A stretch of DNA of 64,000 nucleotides from positions 1 through 64,000 of the forward strand of contig NZ_MSPW01000006.1 of the NCBI RefSeq assembly GCF_001955655.1, written 5' to 3'. The notes under the pieces were generated by a model that saw nothing but the letters and a program-made list of their open reading frames with translations, was not told where the DNA came from and did not search any database. The stretch comes from Viridibacillus arenosi. Lineage in GTDB: Bacteria > Bacillota > Bacilli > Bacillales_A > Planococcaceae. Below, in pieces: positions 26,045 through 34,327 of the stretch. A program made the translations under genes and the position numbers. How positions within the stretch are numbered: the first letter of the stretch is position 1; each line of letters starts with the position of its first letter.

Positions 26045-27125
26045 AACGTTTTTTCTGTGGTTTTTGGCGTAAGGTTTTTGAAACCTGTTTCCATTTATTA
26101 CGTTCAGCAATTTGTGCTTGAGCGTTAGTCTTTCTTTCGATATAAGCTAATTCTCGCTTTAACTTTATATAGCTATTGTATCGTTCGTTAGTTAGTGTAC
26201 CCTCATGAATTGCATTTTGTACTGCGCATCCAGGTTCACGCTTGTGTTCACAATCTCTAAAGCGGCACTGAGATGAAAGTTCTTCTATATCTTTAAAACT
26301 GCTATCTAAGCTTTCACTTTGATCCCATAATTGGAATTCACGCATTCCCGGGGTATCAATTAATAAGCCGCCACCTGGAATTTTGAATAGTTCTCGGTGT
26401 GTTGTCGTATGGCGACCTTTATCATCATCCTCACGAACTTCTTGGACAAACATTACTTCAGTGCCACATAGTGCATTGGTTAAAGATGATTTACCAACAC
26501 CAGATGAACCTAAAAGTGCAGCTGTCTTACCATCAACTAATAATTGTTGAAGCTCATTAATGCCTTCACCAGTAAAACTACTTACTGTATAGATGGGTAC
26601 GCCAAAAGCAACAGATTCTGCTTCTTGAATAAAGGGTGTGACATCTTCACATAAATCTTTTTTCGTTAATACGATGATTGGTGTGGCACCTGAGTCCCAA
26701 GCAGCGATTAAATAGCGCTCTAAACGTCGAAGATTAAAATCTAAGTTCAAACTCATGATTAAAAAAACGATGTCAACATTGACCGCTATTAATTGTTCCG
26801 CAGTAGTTAATCCTGCAGCTTTGCGGGAGAACAAAGAGGTACGCGGTAATACGGCATGAATAATCGCTTTTTCTTCACCGGGCATTTGCTCAACTAAAAC
26901 CCAATCACCAACTGCAGGGAAGTCACGACGTTCAAAAGCAGTATGTTGGAAGCTGCCAGATGGAGTAGAAAGCCATTCACCTTGTTCTGTGATAACACGG
27001 TAGGAGTGCTTATGCTCTAGCAATACACGTCCGGGAATTGTTTTTGCTAATTTATTTGAAGCTTGGGCAATTTTATATTTTTCTTCCCAAGTTGTATTCC
27101 AACCGAAATCTTGTAATTTTGTCAT
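26043..27125 (-). CDS. rsgA: Ribosome small-subunit GTPase RsgA paralogue
   Basis: 360 residues. OB fold at about 30-110, then a circularly permuted GTPase: G4 VLTKKDL near 157, G1 GSSGVGKSSLTNAL near 205, G3 DTPGMREF near 252. A zinc-binding end has CRFRDCEHKREPGCAV near 284. It helps late 30S maturation. Bacillales often carry a main copy near prkC and a longer second copy such as this one, so it may be the accessory paralogue. The start follows TAGGAGG. Confidence 0.9.
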   Translation of the reverse strand: MTKLQDFGWNTTWEEKYKIAQASNKLAKTIPGRVLLEHKHSYRVITEQGEWLSTPSGSFQHTAFERRDFPAVGDWVLVEQMPGEEKAIIHAVLPRTSLFSRKAAGLTTAEQLIAVNVDIVFLIMSLNLDFNLRRLERYLIAAWDSGATPIIVLTKKDLCEDVTPFIQEAESVAFGVPIYTVSSFTGEGINELQQLLVDGKTAALLGSSGVGKSSLTNALCGTEVMFVQEVREDDDKGRHTTTHRELFKIPGGGLLIDTPGMREFQLWDQSESLDSSFKDIEELSSQCRFRDCEHKREPGCAVQNAIHEGTLTNERYNSYIKLKRELAYIERKTNAQAQIAERNKWKQVSKTLRQKPQKKR

Positions 27126-27212
27126 TTGTAAATCCTCCTATTGTGTGTGTAGAGATATTGAGCTGAGGCGATTAATTTTCTTGAAAGGGTCCTCAGCATT
27201 TAATCTAGTTAT

Positions 27213-27324
27213 CCAGCTTCAGGCGCTAACTGCTCGGGTCGTTTCAGTCGGGTACTCAAAGTCAAAGAGCGACTTTGGTTTCCGCCTTCCAACGACCTCG
27301 CCGCTAAACGAGCGCCTTCAGCAT
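27213..27324. repeat. Dispersed palindromic element, copy A
   Basis: A left arm (GCTTCAGGCGCTAAC...CTCGGGTCGTT) and a right arm (AACGACCTCG...GAGCGCCTTCAGC) are inverted copies. Between them lies an inner hairpin, CAAAGTC / GACTTTG around a 7-base loop. The same element occurs at 41,385 and 60,888. Here it lies 5' of rsgA and directly next to the terminator of a small minus-strand ORF. Confidence 0.85.
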
Positions 27325-27331
27325 TAAAAAT

Positions 27332-27367
27332 AAAAAAACTGTAGCTGCAAATCGGCAGCTACAGTTT
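27332..27367 (-). terminator. Terminator of the 24-residue ORF
   Basis: AAACTGTAGCTGC / GCAGCTACAGTTT, a 13-bp perfect stem with an AAATCG loop. On the minus strand it is followed by TTTTTTT. Confidence 0.85.
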
Positions 27368-27394
27368 ATACACGCACAATAAAAGAAAGTATCC

Positions 27395-27469
27395 TTAAAA
27401 AGCATACGGATGGCGAGTATTTTGTAACAAACCGATTTGCGTTGATGCAATGCTCATTAAATTTGTCAT
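27395..27469 (-). CDS. Putative 24-residue peptide gene
   Basis: ATG at 27469 follows GGTGAGG, encodes MTNLMSIASTQIGLLQNTRH plus PYAF, and is followed within 30 bases by a perfect terminator on the same strand. Site, short ORF and terminator together suggest an expressed mini-gene, but a leader peptide or chance ORF cannot be ruled out. Confidence 0.4.
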   Translation of the reverse strand: MTNLMSIASTQIGLLQNTRHPYAF

Positions 27470-27558
27470 AAAACCTCACCTGCTTTCCTTAAAGTTGTTA
27501 TTAGATTAACAAAATGGAAAAATAAAGTCAACATAAATATTCAATTATTATCAAAAAA

Positions 27559-28455
27559 TTACATTAAACCAGTATTATGCTCATGTACTAAACCATCTGG
27601 TTCAATATGAACAAGTACTACTGTCAATGGTTTTACTAGACGTATCGTATTTTCAATATCTTCGGTAATTTGATGGCTTTTCCAAACATTTAGCTCAGGA
27701 TTAACAGTGACCGTTAAATCTACAAACACCATATTCCCATGATTACGTCCTTTTAAATCTATGAGATGAATAACACCATCAACATTACGGACAAGAGTGG
27801 ATAACGTTTCAACCTCTTCTTCGTCAAAGCCGTCAGTTAATGTATGAACAGCTTCAAAAAATATTTCATAGGCTGTTTTAATTATGATAATACCAACGAT
27901 AATGGCGGTAATGGAATCAATTATCGGAAACCCAACGATAGCACCTAAAATACCAATTGCAGTACCAAAACTGACAAGCGCATCTGAACGGTTATCAAGA
28001 GCAGCTGCTTTTACAGCTGAACTTTTAGTGCGTTCAGATAACTTTAAATTATATCGATAAACAATGTACATAATAATACCACTAATAATAGCGACAACTG
28101 CTGTTAGCAGGGAAGGGGAAGAGTGGTTGTTTTCGATAAAGCTTTTGCCTGAATTGAATAACACTTGTAGTCCAACGACTGCCATGATGAATGATGCTAC
28201 AAGGGAAGCTACCGTTTCGGCTCTTAAATGACCGTAGTGGTGATCCCCATCTGGTGGCTTTTGTGAAATACGTAATCCAATCAGAACGGCAACAGAAGCG
28301 ATTATATCTGTAGTATTATTTAGTCCATCAGCTTTTAATGCAGTGGATGCACCGATAAAACCAATGGTAAGCTTCGCGGTGCTGAGTATGAGATAAGTGG
28401 CAATACTTAGCCAAGCGCCTCTTTCCCCTTGTCTTAAATTTGTGTATAACTCCAC
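27559..28455 (-). CDS. Cation diffusion facilitator (zinc/iron/manganese efflux)
   Basis: 298 residues from the GTG at 28455, which stands behind a run of G. The frame is open upstream to 28503 without a site. Six membrane segments. The metal site is seen as ALKADGLNNTTDIIAS near 32 and again as ALDNRSDALVS near 145 (D-x3-D pairs). The cytosolic tail carries the ZT_dimer domain ending in HIEPDG. Exports divalent cations by proton antiport. The metal is not decided by sequence. Confidence 0.9.
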   Translation of the reverse strand: MELYTNLRQGERGAWLSIATYLILSTAKLTIGFIGASTALKADGLNNTTDIIASVAVLIGLRISQKPPDGDHHYGHLRAETVASLVASFIMAVVGLQVLFNSGKSFIENNHSSPSLLTAVVAIISGIIMYIVYRYNLKLSERTKSSAVKAAALDNRSDALVSFGTAIGILGAIVGFPIIDSITAIIVGIIIIKTAYEIFFEAVHTLTDGFDEEEVETLSTLVRNVDGVIHLIDLKGRNHGNMVFVDLTVTVNPELNVWKSHQITEDIENTIRLVKPLTVVLVHIEPDGLVHEHNTGLM

Positions 28456-28545
28456 AATGTTTCCCCCCTGCAAAATTTCTAGGCAATACAAAACGACGCA
28501 CACTTATAGTAGTGTGCGTCGTTTCTTGTTAAATTTTCATAAATA

Positions 28546-29892
28546 TTATTCAGAAGATGAATTTTCATCTTCTAGTGATTCGTTGTTGGATTCATCTGGT
28601 AACTTAATAACTTCTAAGTATAAGATATGATGACCATCTACTTCTTTTACGATAAATTCATAACCTTGTTCAGTAATTGCTTCGCCTTTAACGGCATCGA
28701 AGTTTTTGGTCATAAACCAACCGCCGATAGTATCGATATCATCTTCATTGATGTCAATTTTAAGGAAATCATTTACGTTTTCAATTAACATTTTGGCATC
28801 AAAGATAAAATGGTTCTCATCTACTTTACGAACTTCAGGAATCTCGTCTGCATCAAACTCGTCTCGAATATCACCGACAATTTCTTCGATAATATCTTCG
28901 ATTGTTACAAGACCAGATGTACCACCGTATTCATCCATTAAAATGGCCATATGAATACGTTCTCGTTGAATTTTCAACAATAAGTCACTAACTGGGATTG
29001 TTTCGATGACGCGAATGATAGGTTGCATATATTCCGTTACTAATTTTGAACCATTAGTTGGGTCTTTAATGTAAGCAGTTAAAAGGTGCTTCATATTGAC
29101 GAGACCTATAATATGGTCTTTGTCTCCATCAATAATAGGGTAGCGTGTATACTGCTCAACACCCATCACTTCGAAGACTTCTCTAAGAGTCATTTCTTTT
29201 TCAATACCAATGATTTCAGTACGAGGTACCATAATTTCTTTGGCAATACGATCGTCGAATTCAAAAATGCTATTCACATATTTATATTCAGACTGATTTA
29301 TTTCACCGCTTTTCAAACTATCCGATAAAATCATACGTAATTCTTCTTCTGTCATTGCCACTTCTGATTCAGATACATCCTTTAAACCGAAAAGTGAAGA
29401 CAATGAACGAGCAGAGAAGTTTAATGCTTTAATAAATGGATACATGATGTTGTGGAATGTAATTAAAGGACCAGCTGTTGCTAATGCTACAGATTCTGCC
29501 TTCTGAATGGCTAGTGTTTTTGGTGCTAATTCACCAACTACAACGTGAACAAATGTCACGATAGAGAATGACAACACGAAGGATAGAACGGATGTCACAC
29601 TTCCTTCAAGTGCGAACAAATCAAATATCGGTCTCAATAAAATCGAGACTGTTTCTTCACCGAGCCAACCAAGCCCTAAAGAAGTAATCGTAATTCCCAA
29701 CTGACAAGCGGATAAATATTCATCCAAATTAGATACTACTTTTTTTGCTTTTAATGCTTTTTTGTTACCCTCAGCTATAAGCTGATCAATTCGAGTTGTT
29801 CTGACTTTAACGATAGAAAATTCAGTTGCTACGAAAAAAGCCGAACATGCGATCAAGACAGCAAATGCTGTCAACCGTATGGCTATGTCCAA
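28546..29892 (-). CDS. CorC/HlyC-family membrane protein (CNNM-CBS-CorC_HlyC)
   Basis: 448 residues from the TTG at 29892, preceded by AAAGGAAG. The frame runs on upstream to 30009 through a non-conserved stretch. A CNNM/DUF21 membrane domain (about 1-190, three to four helices), a CBS pair (about 205-325; VPRTEIIGIEKE, MDEYGGTSGLVTIEDIIEE) and a C-terminal CorC_HlyC domain (about 345-430). Relatives move magnesium or sodium/magnesium. The gene has a long leader containing a terminator-like hairpin. Confidence 0.88.
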   Translation of the reverse strand: MDIAIRLTAFAVLIACSAFFVATEFSIVKVRTTRIDQLIAEGNKKALKAKKVVSNLDEYLSACQLGITITSLGLGWLGEETVSILLRPIFDLFALEGSVTSVLSFVLSFSIVTFVHVVVGELAPKTLAIQKAESVALATAGPLITFHNIMYPFIKALNFSARSLSSLFGLKDVSESEVAMTEEELRMILSDSLKSGEINQSEYKYVNSIFEFDDRIAKEIMVPRTEIIGIEKEMTLREVFEVMGVEQYTRYPIIDGDKDHIIGLVNMKHLLTAYIKDPTNGSKLVTEYMQPIIRVIETIPVSDLLLKIQRERIHMAILMDEYGGTSGLVTIEDIIEEIVGDIRDEFDADEIPEVRKVDENHFIFDAKMLIENVNDFLKIDINEDDIDTIGGWFMTKNFDAVKGEAITEQGYEFIVKEVDGHHILYLEVIKLPDESNNESLEDENSSSE

Positions 29893-29995
29893 AGACTTCC
29901 TTTGTTCCAGACCCAAATGAGGGGAGAGAACAAAGTGTACACCTCCTGTAATATAAAAAATAGTTAAGTAATACAATGATATGACAACTAAGTTG

Positions 29996-30025
29996 AAAAA
30001 ACAAATCATCTACATGATTTGTTTT
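29996..30025 (-). terminator. Terminator-like hairpin in the corC leader
   Basis: AAACAAATCA / TGATTTGTTT, a 10-bp stem around TCTACA. On the minus strand it is followed by TTTTTTC and lies about 105 bases before the TTG start. It either ends a transcript coming from upstream or acts as an attenuator of the CorC-type gene. Confidence 0.5.
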
Positions 30026-30111
30026 GACTATTAATAATAATTGTTTATTGAAGTAAGAAATATCGTCAAAAGTAAGAATATAATTAAATTACTCAATTTA
30101 TTCTAAAAGTA

Positions 30112-30141
30112 TTGACAATTCAAAATTCGGAGTGCTAATAT
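30112..30141 (+). promoter_or_regulatory. Promoter of the bmr leader
   Basis: TTGACA at 30112-30117, an 18-base spacer and TAATAT at 30136-30141. Confidence 0.65.
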
Positions 30142-30182
30142 TGAGAGGCACTAAATAATTTATGGAAAAGGAGGTATGGATT

Positions 30183-30263
30183 ATGAAAAAGTTAAGAAGT
30201 TTATTTAAACAATTAAATAATGAATCCACACCTACCTATTCAGCAATTAAGTCTGTAATTTAA
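30183..30263 (+). CDS. Leader peptide upstream of bmrCD (BmrB-like role)
   Basis: 26 codons from ATG 30183 behind AAAAGGAGGTATGGATT, a very strong site. The product begins MKKLRSLFKQLNNESTPTYS. Between its stop and the transporter lie a short hairpin and a strong intrinsic terminator. In B. subtilis the homologous exporter genes bmrCD follow a leader peptide gene, bmrB, and are switched by ribosome stalling. The same role here is inferred from layout, not from sequence similarity. Confidence 0.65.
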   Translation: MKKLRSLFKQLNNESTPTYSAIKSVI

Positions 30264-30278
30264 CTTTTATAACTAATT

Positions 30279-30303
30279 GGTATGGGTGTAGATACCTGTA
30301 TCT
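30279..30303 (+). promoter_or_regulatory. Alternative hairpins in the bmr leader
   Basis: GGTATGGGTGTAGATACC can fold on itself (30279-30296). The overlapping AGATAC/GTATCT (30290-30303, followed by T) can fold instead. TGGGTGT (30283-30289) can also pair with ACACCTA inside the leader ORF (about 30228-30234). Mutually exclusive pairings of this kind are what an attenuator needs. Confidence 0.5.
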
Positions 30304-30309
30304 TTTTTA

Positions 30310-30344
30310 AAGCGTATGCTCTGAAAGGGGTGTGCGCTTTTTTT
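30310..30344 (+). terminator. Attenuator terminator before bmrCD
   Basis: GCGTATGCTC / GGGTGTGCGC, a 10-bp stem with G-T pairs and a TGAAAG loop, followed by seven T. It stands between the leader ORF and the transporter genes on the same strand, so it must be read through for exporter expression. Confidence 0.8.
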
Positions 30345-30396
30345 GTTGCCTTTTTAAGTGAATTACGAGTGCCAAATTATAAAAGGAGAGCTGAAT

Positions 30397-30453
30397 ATGT
30401 TTATTCAAAAGCGGAAAAAGAAATTTAATAAGGATTCGATTGAAGACGGTTAG
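30397..30453 (+). CDS. Second tiny ORF between attenuator and bmrC
   Basis: ATG at 30397 behind AAAAGGAGAG opens 18 codons (MFIQKRKKKFNKDSIEDG), very basic then acidic. It ends 33 bases before bmrC. The strong binding site suggests it is translated. It may be a second leader or help load ribosomes for bmrC. Confidence 0.45.
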   Translation: MFIQKRKKKFNKDSIEDG

Positions 30454-30486
30454 TGTAAAAACAGAATAAGAAAGTAGGAATAATAA

Positions 30487-32226
30487 ATGTTTGAGGTCTT
30501 ATTTAAATTAAAATGGTTTTTTAAAGAAAATCGAAAGCGTTACGCAATAGCCATCGCATTGTTACTAGTGGCTAATGTAATTGAAGTGACGCCACCGTGG
30601 ATTATTGGTCAATCGATTGATGCTATCCACTCAGAAACATTAACAAGTCATTCCCTTATGTTTTATATTGCTGCTATGCTAGTCATTTTGGTATTGTCAT
30701 ATGTCGTCAACTTTATATGGCAATATCAATTGTTTGGTGGAGCGAATGTAATTGAACGTAAGCTGAGATCAAAGCTCATGACAAAGTTTTTGAAAATGTC
30801 TCCACCTTTTTATGAACGAAATCGTACAGGAGATTTGATGGCGAGAGCGACAAATGATTTACGTGCTGTCTCAGAAACAGCTGGTTTTGGTATTATGACG
30901 TTAATTGATTCGACTTTATACTTATTAACAATTTTACTAACAATGGGATTCCTTGTTTCATGGAAGCTAACAATAGCAGCTATATTGCCATTACCGATAT
31001 TAGCAGTCGTTATGCAAATTCTTGGTAAGAGAATTCATGAGCGTTATATGAAAGCCCAAGACGTGTTTGGTGAAATGAATGATAGCGTACTTGAAGCTGT
31101 AGAGGGTGTCCGTGTTGTTCGTGCATACGTTCAAGAACGTGCTACAGAGCAACAATTTAGTGAAATGACAGAAGACGTTTACAAAAAAAATATGCATGTT
31201 GAGAAAATTGATGCATTATTTAATCCAATTACAAAAATTTTAACTGGACTTAGCTATATGATTGGTCTTGGTTTTGGTGCTTATTTAGTGTCTAAGCAAG
31301 AAATGACTTTAGGTGAGCTAGTTACATTTAATGTATATCTAGGTATGATCGTATGGCCAATGTTTGCGATTGGAGAACTCATCAATGTTATGCAACGTGG
31401 GAATGCATCACTTGATCGTGTACAAGAAACATTAGACGAGAAAGAAGATGTTGTTGATCCAAAAACGCCAACAATCATTCAAAATCCGGAGTCTATTGTA
31501 TTCAAAGATGTGACATTCCAATATCCACAATCATCTTCTATTAACCTGGCAAACCTTGAAGTTTCTTTGAAAAAGGGGCAAACGCTAGGAATTGTTGGGA
31601 AAACAGGTAGTGGAAAGACGACTGTCGTTAAACAGCTATTACGTGAATATCCAAATGGTGAAGGAGATCTATTTGTCTCAAATAGTCCTATTCATGATCA
31701 AACAAAGGAACAGGTTCGTAACTGGATAGGCTATGTACCTCAAGACCACGTACTATTTTCTAGAACAGTGAAAGAGAATATTTTGTTTGGTAAATCAGAT
31801 GCGACAGAGGACGAATTACATGAAGCAATCCGTTTAGCAAACTTCGAGCGTGATTTAGAAATGCTACCACTCGGTTTGCAAACATTAGTTGGAGAAAAAG
31901 GGGTTTCGTTATCGGGAGGGCAAAAGCAACGTATTTCAATTGCTCGCGCATTAATTCGTGATCCAGAAATATTAATTTTAGATGATTCCTTGTCAGCAGT
32001 GGATGCTAAAACAGAAGCAACAATTATTCAAAATATCCAAACAGCTAGAAGTGACAAAACGACCATAATTGTGACACACCGCTTATCGGCAATTCAACAT
32101 GCGGATTGGGTCATTGTATTAGAGGATGGTCGCATCGTTGAAGAAGGTACACATCAAACATTGCTTGAAGAAGAGGGCTGGTACAAAGAACAGCATGACC
32201 GTCAGCAAGTTGAGGGGGTGAAATAA
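30487..32226 (+). CDS. bmrC: Heterodimeric ABC multidrug exporter subunit BmrC (YheI-like)
   Basis: 579 residues. An ABC_membrane domain with six helices (about 18-300) is followed by an ATPase domain: Walker A GKTGSGKTT near 374, Q-loop YVPQD, signature LSGGQKQR near 478, Walker B ILILDDSLSAVD. In this subunit the residue after Walker B is Asp instead of Glu, the mark of a degenerate ATP site in heterodimeric exporters. Its TAA overlaps the ATG of bmrD by one base. Confidence 0.9.
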   Translation: MFEVLFKLKWFFKENRKRYAIAIALLLVANVIEVTPPWIIGQSIDAIHSETLTSHSLMFYIAAMLVILVLSYVVNFIWQYQLFGGANVIERKLRSKLMTKFLKMSPPFYERNRTGDLMARATNDLRAVSETAGFGIMTLIDSTLYLLTILLTMGFLVSWKLTIAAILPLPILAVVMQILGKRIHERYMKAQDVFGEMNDSVLEAVEGVRVVRAYVQERATEQQFSEMTEDVYKKNMHVEKIDALFNPITKILTGLSYMIGLGFGAYLVSKQEMTLGELVTFNVYLGMIVWPMFAIGELINVMQRGNASLDRVQETLDEKEDVVDPKTPTIIQNPESIVFKDVTFQYPQSSSINLANLEVSLKKGQTLGIVGKTGSGKTTVVKQLLREYPNGEGDLFVSNSPIHDQTKEQVRNWIGYVPQDHVLFSRTVKENILFGKSDATEDELHEAIRLANFERDLEMLPLGLQTLVGEKGVSLSGGQKQRISIARALIRDPEILILDDSLSAVDAKTEATIIQNIQTARSDKTTIIVTHRLSAIQHADWVIVLEDGRIVEEGTHQTLLEEEGWYKEQHDRQQVEGVK

Positions 32227-33974
32227 TGGGTACTGGTAAACGATTATTTCAATATGCTTTAATGTACAAAAAGCTACTTATTTCAGGCCTGTTATTATTA
32301 GCTATTGCAGTTGCCGCAGATTTAGCGGGACCATTAGTAGCAAAGAAAATTATTGATGATCATATTGCAAAAGCAGAAGTCGCAGGTATTGATTTTCAGC
32401 CGATTGCAATTTTATTGGCTGTATTCTTCGGATTAGCAGTTGTTGCCGCTATTTTTAGATACGGTCAGTATCTTTTACTTCAAATGGGTGCAAATCGTAT
32501 AATTCAAAAAATGCGCAATGAAGTCTATGAGCATATCCAAACATTGCCGATTCGTTATTTTGATAATTTGCCTGCCGGAAAAGTGGTTGCGCGTGTTACA
32601 AATGATACGGAAGCTATTCGTGATTTGTTTGTAACGGTAGTCTCACAGTTTGCAGCGAGCTTTATGACGATCTTCGGGATTTATATCGCGTTATTCTTCC
32701 TTGATTGGAAGATGGCATTAATCGCATTATTTGTTATTCCAATTTTAATTGTTTGGACGATTGTGTATCGTAAGTATGCTTCTAAGTACAATCATATTGT
32801 ACGAGGAAAAGTATCTGATATGAACGGTATGATCAACGAATCGATTAATGGGATGACTATTATTCAAGCTTTTAGTCGCGAAAAACAAATTGAAGATGAA
32901 TTTGCGGCACTAAATGAAGAGCATTATCGTTATCAAAATAAGCTGCTTATATTAGATGCAGCTACATCTCACAATTTAGTAGGCGTTATTCGTTCGCTTA
33001 CATTTGTACTTTTTATCTGGTATTTTGGCAGTGCTGAAATGAATGGTGCAGCTGCTATTTCAGTCGGTATGCTATACGCTTTTGTTGATTATATTACACG
33101 ATTATTTAATCCTGTAACTGGTATCGTCAATCAGTTGGCTCGCTTAGAAAGAGCAAACGTTGCAGCAGAGCGTGTCTTTGAACTATTAGATCAACCAGGG
33201 GAGCCTGTAGTCGATAAACGTATACCACGATATAAAGGAAATGTTCGCTTCGAGCATGTGTGGTTTGCTTATAAGGAGCAAGAATATGTGCTGAAGGATA
33301 TTGATTTTGAAGCGAAGCAAGGAGAGACAGTCGCGCTTGTTGGTCATACGGGCTCTGGGAAAAGTTCTATCATGAATTTACTTTTCAGTTTTTATGACGT
33401 TTCAAAAGGTGCGATTACAATTGACGGTATCAATATTAAAGAGCATTCTCGTCAAACCATTCGAGAGCATATGGGAATTGTATTGCAAGATCCTTATTTA
33501 TTTACAGGTACGATTGAATCGAATGTTAGTTTAGGAGATCCTAGAATTACGCGTGATACAGTACAGAAAGCATTGGATGCAGTTGGTGGTGAACGCGTTT
33601 TGAAAAATTTACCGAAGGGTTTAGATGAACCTGTGATTGAGAAAGGTAGTACATTATCTTCGGGACAACGTCAGTTAATTTCATTTGCCAGAGCGCTTGC
33701 CTTTGACCCTGCGATATTAATCCTTGATGAAGCAACTTCCAATATAGATACGGAAACTGAAGAAATCATTCAGCACGCAATGGATGTATTGAAAAAAGGA
33801 CGTACGACATTTATCATCGCACATAGACTTTCTACTATTAAAAATGCAGATCGCATTTTAGTATTAGACCGTGGTGAAATTGTAGAACAGGGTACTCATG
33901 ATGAGCTACTGAAACAAGGTGGACGTTATGAACAAATGTATAAACTACAATCAGGTGAAAAAAATATTAGTTAA
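32226..33974 (+). CDS. bmrD: Heterodimeric ABC multidrug exporter subunit BmrD (YheH-like)
   Basis: 582 residues, shorter than the roughly 670 of B. subtilis YheH. Six helices, then an ATPase with Walker A GHTGSGKSS near 374, Q-loop VLQDPYLF, signature LSSGQRQL near 477, and Walker B ILILDEATSNID with the catalytic Glu present. It therefore supplies the working ATP site of the pair. The unusual signature SSGQ rather than SGGQ belongs to this subunit type. Exports drugs as a dimer with BmrC. Confidence 0.9.
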   Translation: MGTGKRLFQYALMYKKLLISGLLLLAIAVAADLAGPLVAKKIIDDHIAKAEVAGIDFQPIAILLAVFFGLAVVAAIFRYGQYLLLQMGANRIIQKMRNEVYEHIQTLPIRYFDNLPAGKVVARVTNDTEAIRDLFVTVVSQFAASFMTIFGIYIALFFLDWKMALIALFVIPILIVWTIVYRKYASKYNHIVRGKVSDMNGMINESINGMTIIQAFSREKQIEDEFAALNEEHYRYQNKLLILDAATSHNLVGVIRSLTFVLFIWYFGSAEMNGAAAISVGMLYAFVDYITRLFNPVTGIVNQLARLERANVAAERVFELLDQPGEPVVDKRIPRYKGNVRFEHVWFAYKEQEYVLKDIDFEAKQGETVALVGHTGSGKSSIMNLLFSFYDVSKGAITIDGINIKEHSRQTIREHMGIVLQDPYLFTGTIESNVSLGDPRITRDTVQKALDAVGGERVLKNLPKGLDEPVIEKGSTLSSGQRQLISFARALAFDPAILILDEATSNIDTETEEIIQHAMDVLKKGRTTFIIAHRLSTIKNADRILVLDRGEIVEQGTHDELLKQGGRYEQMYKLQSGEKNIS

Positions 33975-33980
33975 TATGAA

Positions 33981-34018
33981 GACCCTTCAAATGCTCAAGC
34001 AATTGAAGGGTCTCTTTT
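33981..34018 (+). terminator. Terminator of the bmr operon
   Basis: GACCCTTCAA / TTGAAGGGTC stem followed by CTCTTTT. It also lies just after the convergent small membrane-protein gene. Confidence 0.85.
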
Positions 34019-34028
34019 AATGGAAAAA

Positions 34029-34190
34029 TCAGTGCATTATAGTGGCGATGAAAATAGAAAGAACGGCGCAAAAGGTAATAGAGGTAAGCCAGTTCAATTT
34101 TGAAGTGGTTTCCAAAAATACATTTAATATGCCACTAATAAGTAGTGACACGAAAAAGGAGAAGAATAAATAATAAACTACTTCTGGCAT
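34029..34190 (-). CDS. Small membrane protein, 53 residues
   Basis: ATG at 34190 follows TCGGAGGAAACG with 8-base spacing. The product has two clear membrane helices (VVYYLFFSFFVSLLISGIL and a second one near 34-52) with a short polar link, and ends in H. A good site, two helices and normal codon use support a real gene. It lies between two plus-strand transporters on the opposite strand. No family recognised. Confidence 0.65.
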   Translation of the reverse strand: MPEVVYYLFFSFFVSLLISGILNVFLETTSKLNWLTSITFCAVLSIFIATIMH

Positions 34191-34327
34191 ACAAACGTTT
34201 CCTCCGATTCAAGAACTGTAATAAGTACTTTTATTAAGATTAGTGTATTTGAAGCATGTAGCTATTGCAAATGTTTGCCGATACTCGTATATTTAGGGAG
34301 ACGAATTAATTGGCTATGTGAAAGTAG

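Noticed and set aside
30130-30139. GAGTGCTAA, half of a CIRCE (HrcA) operator, near the bmr promoter
   Set aside because: The other half, TTAGCACTC, is not present at the required distance, so it is treated as chance.
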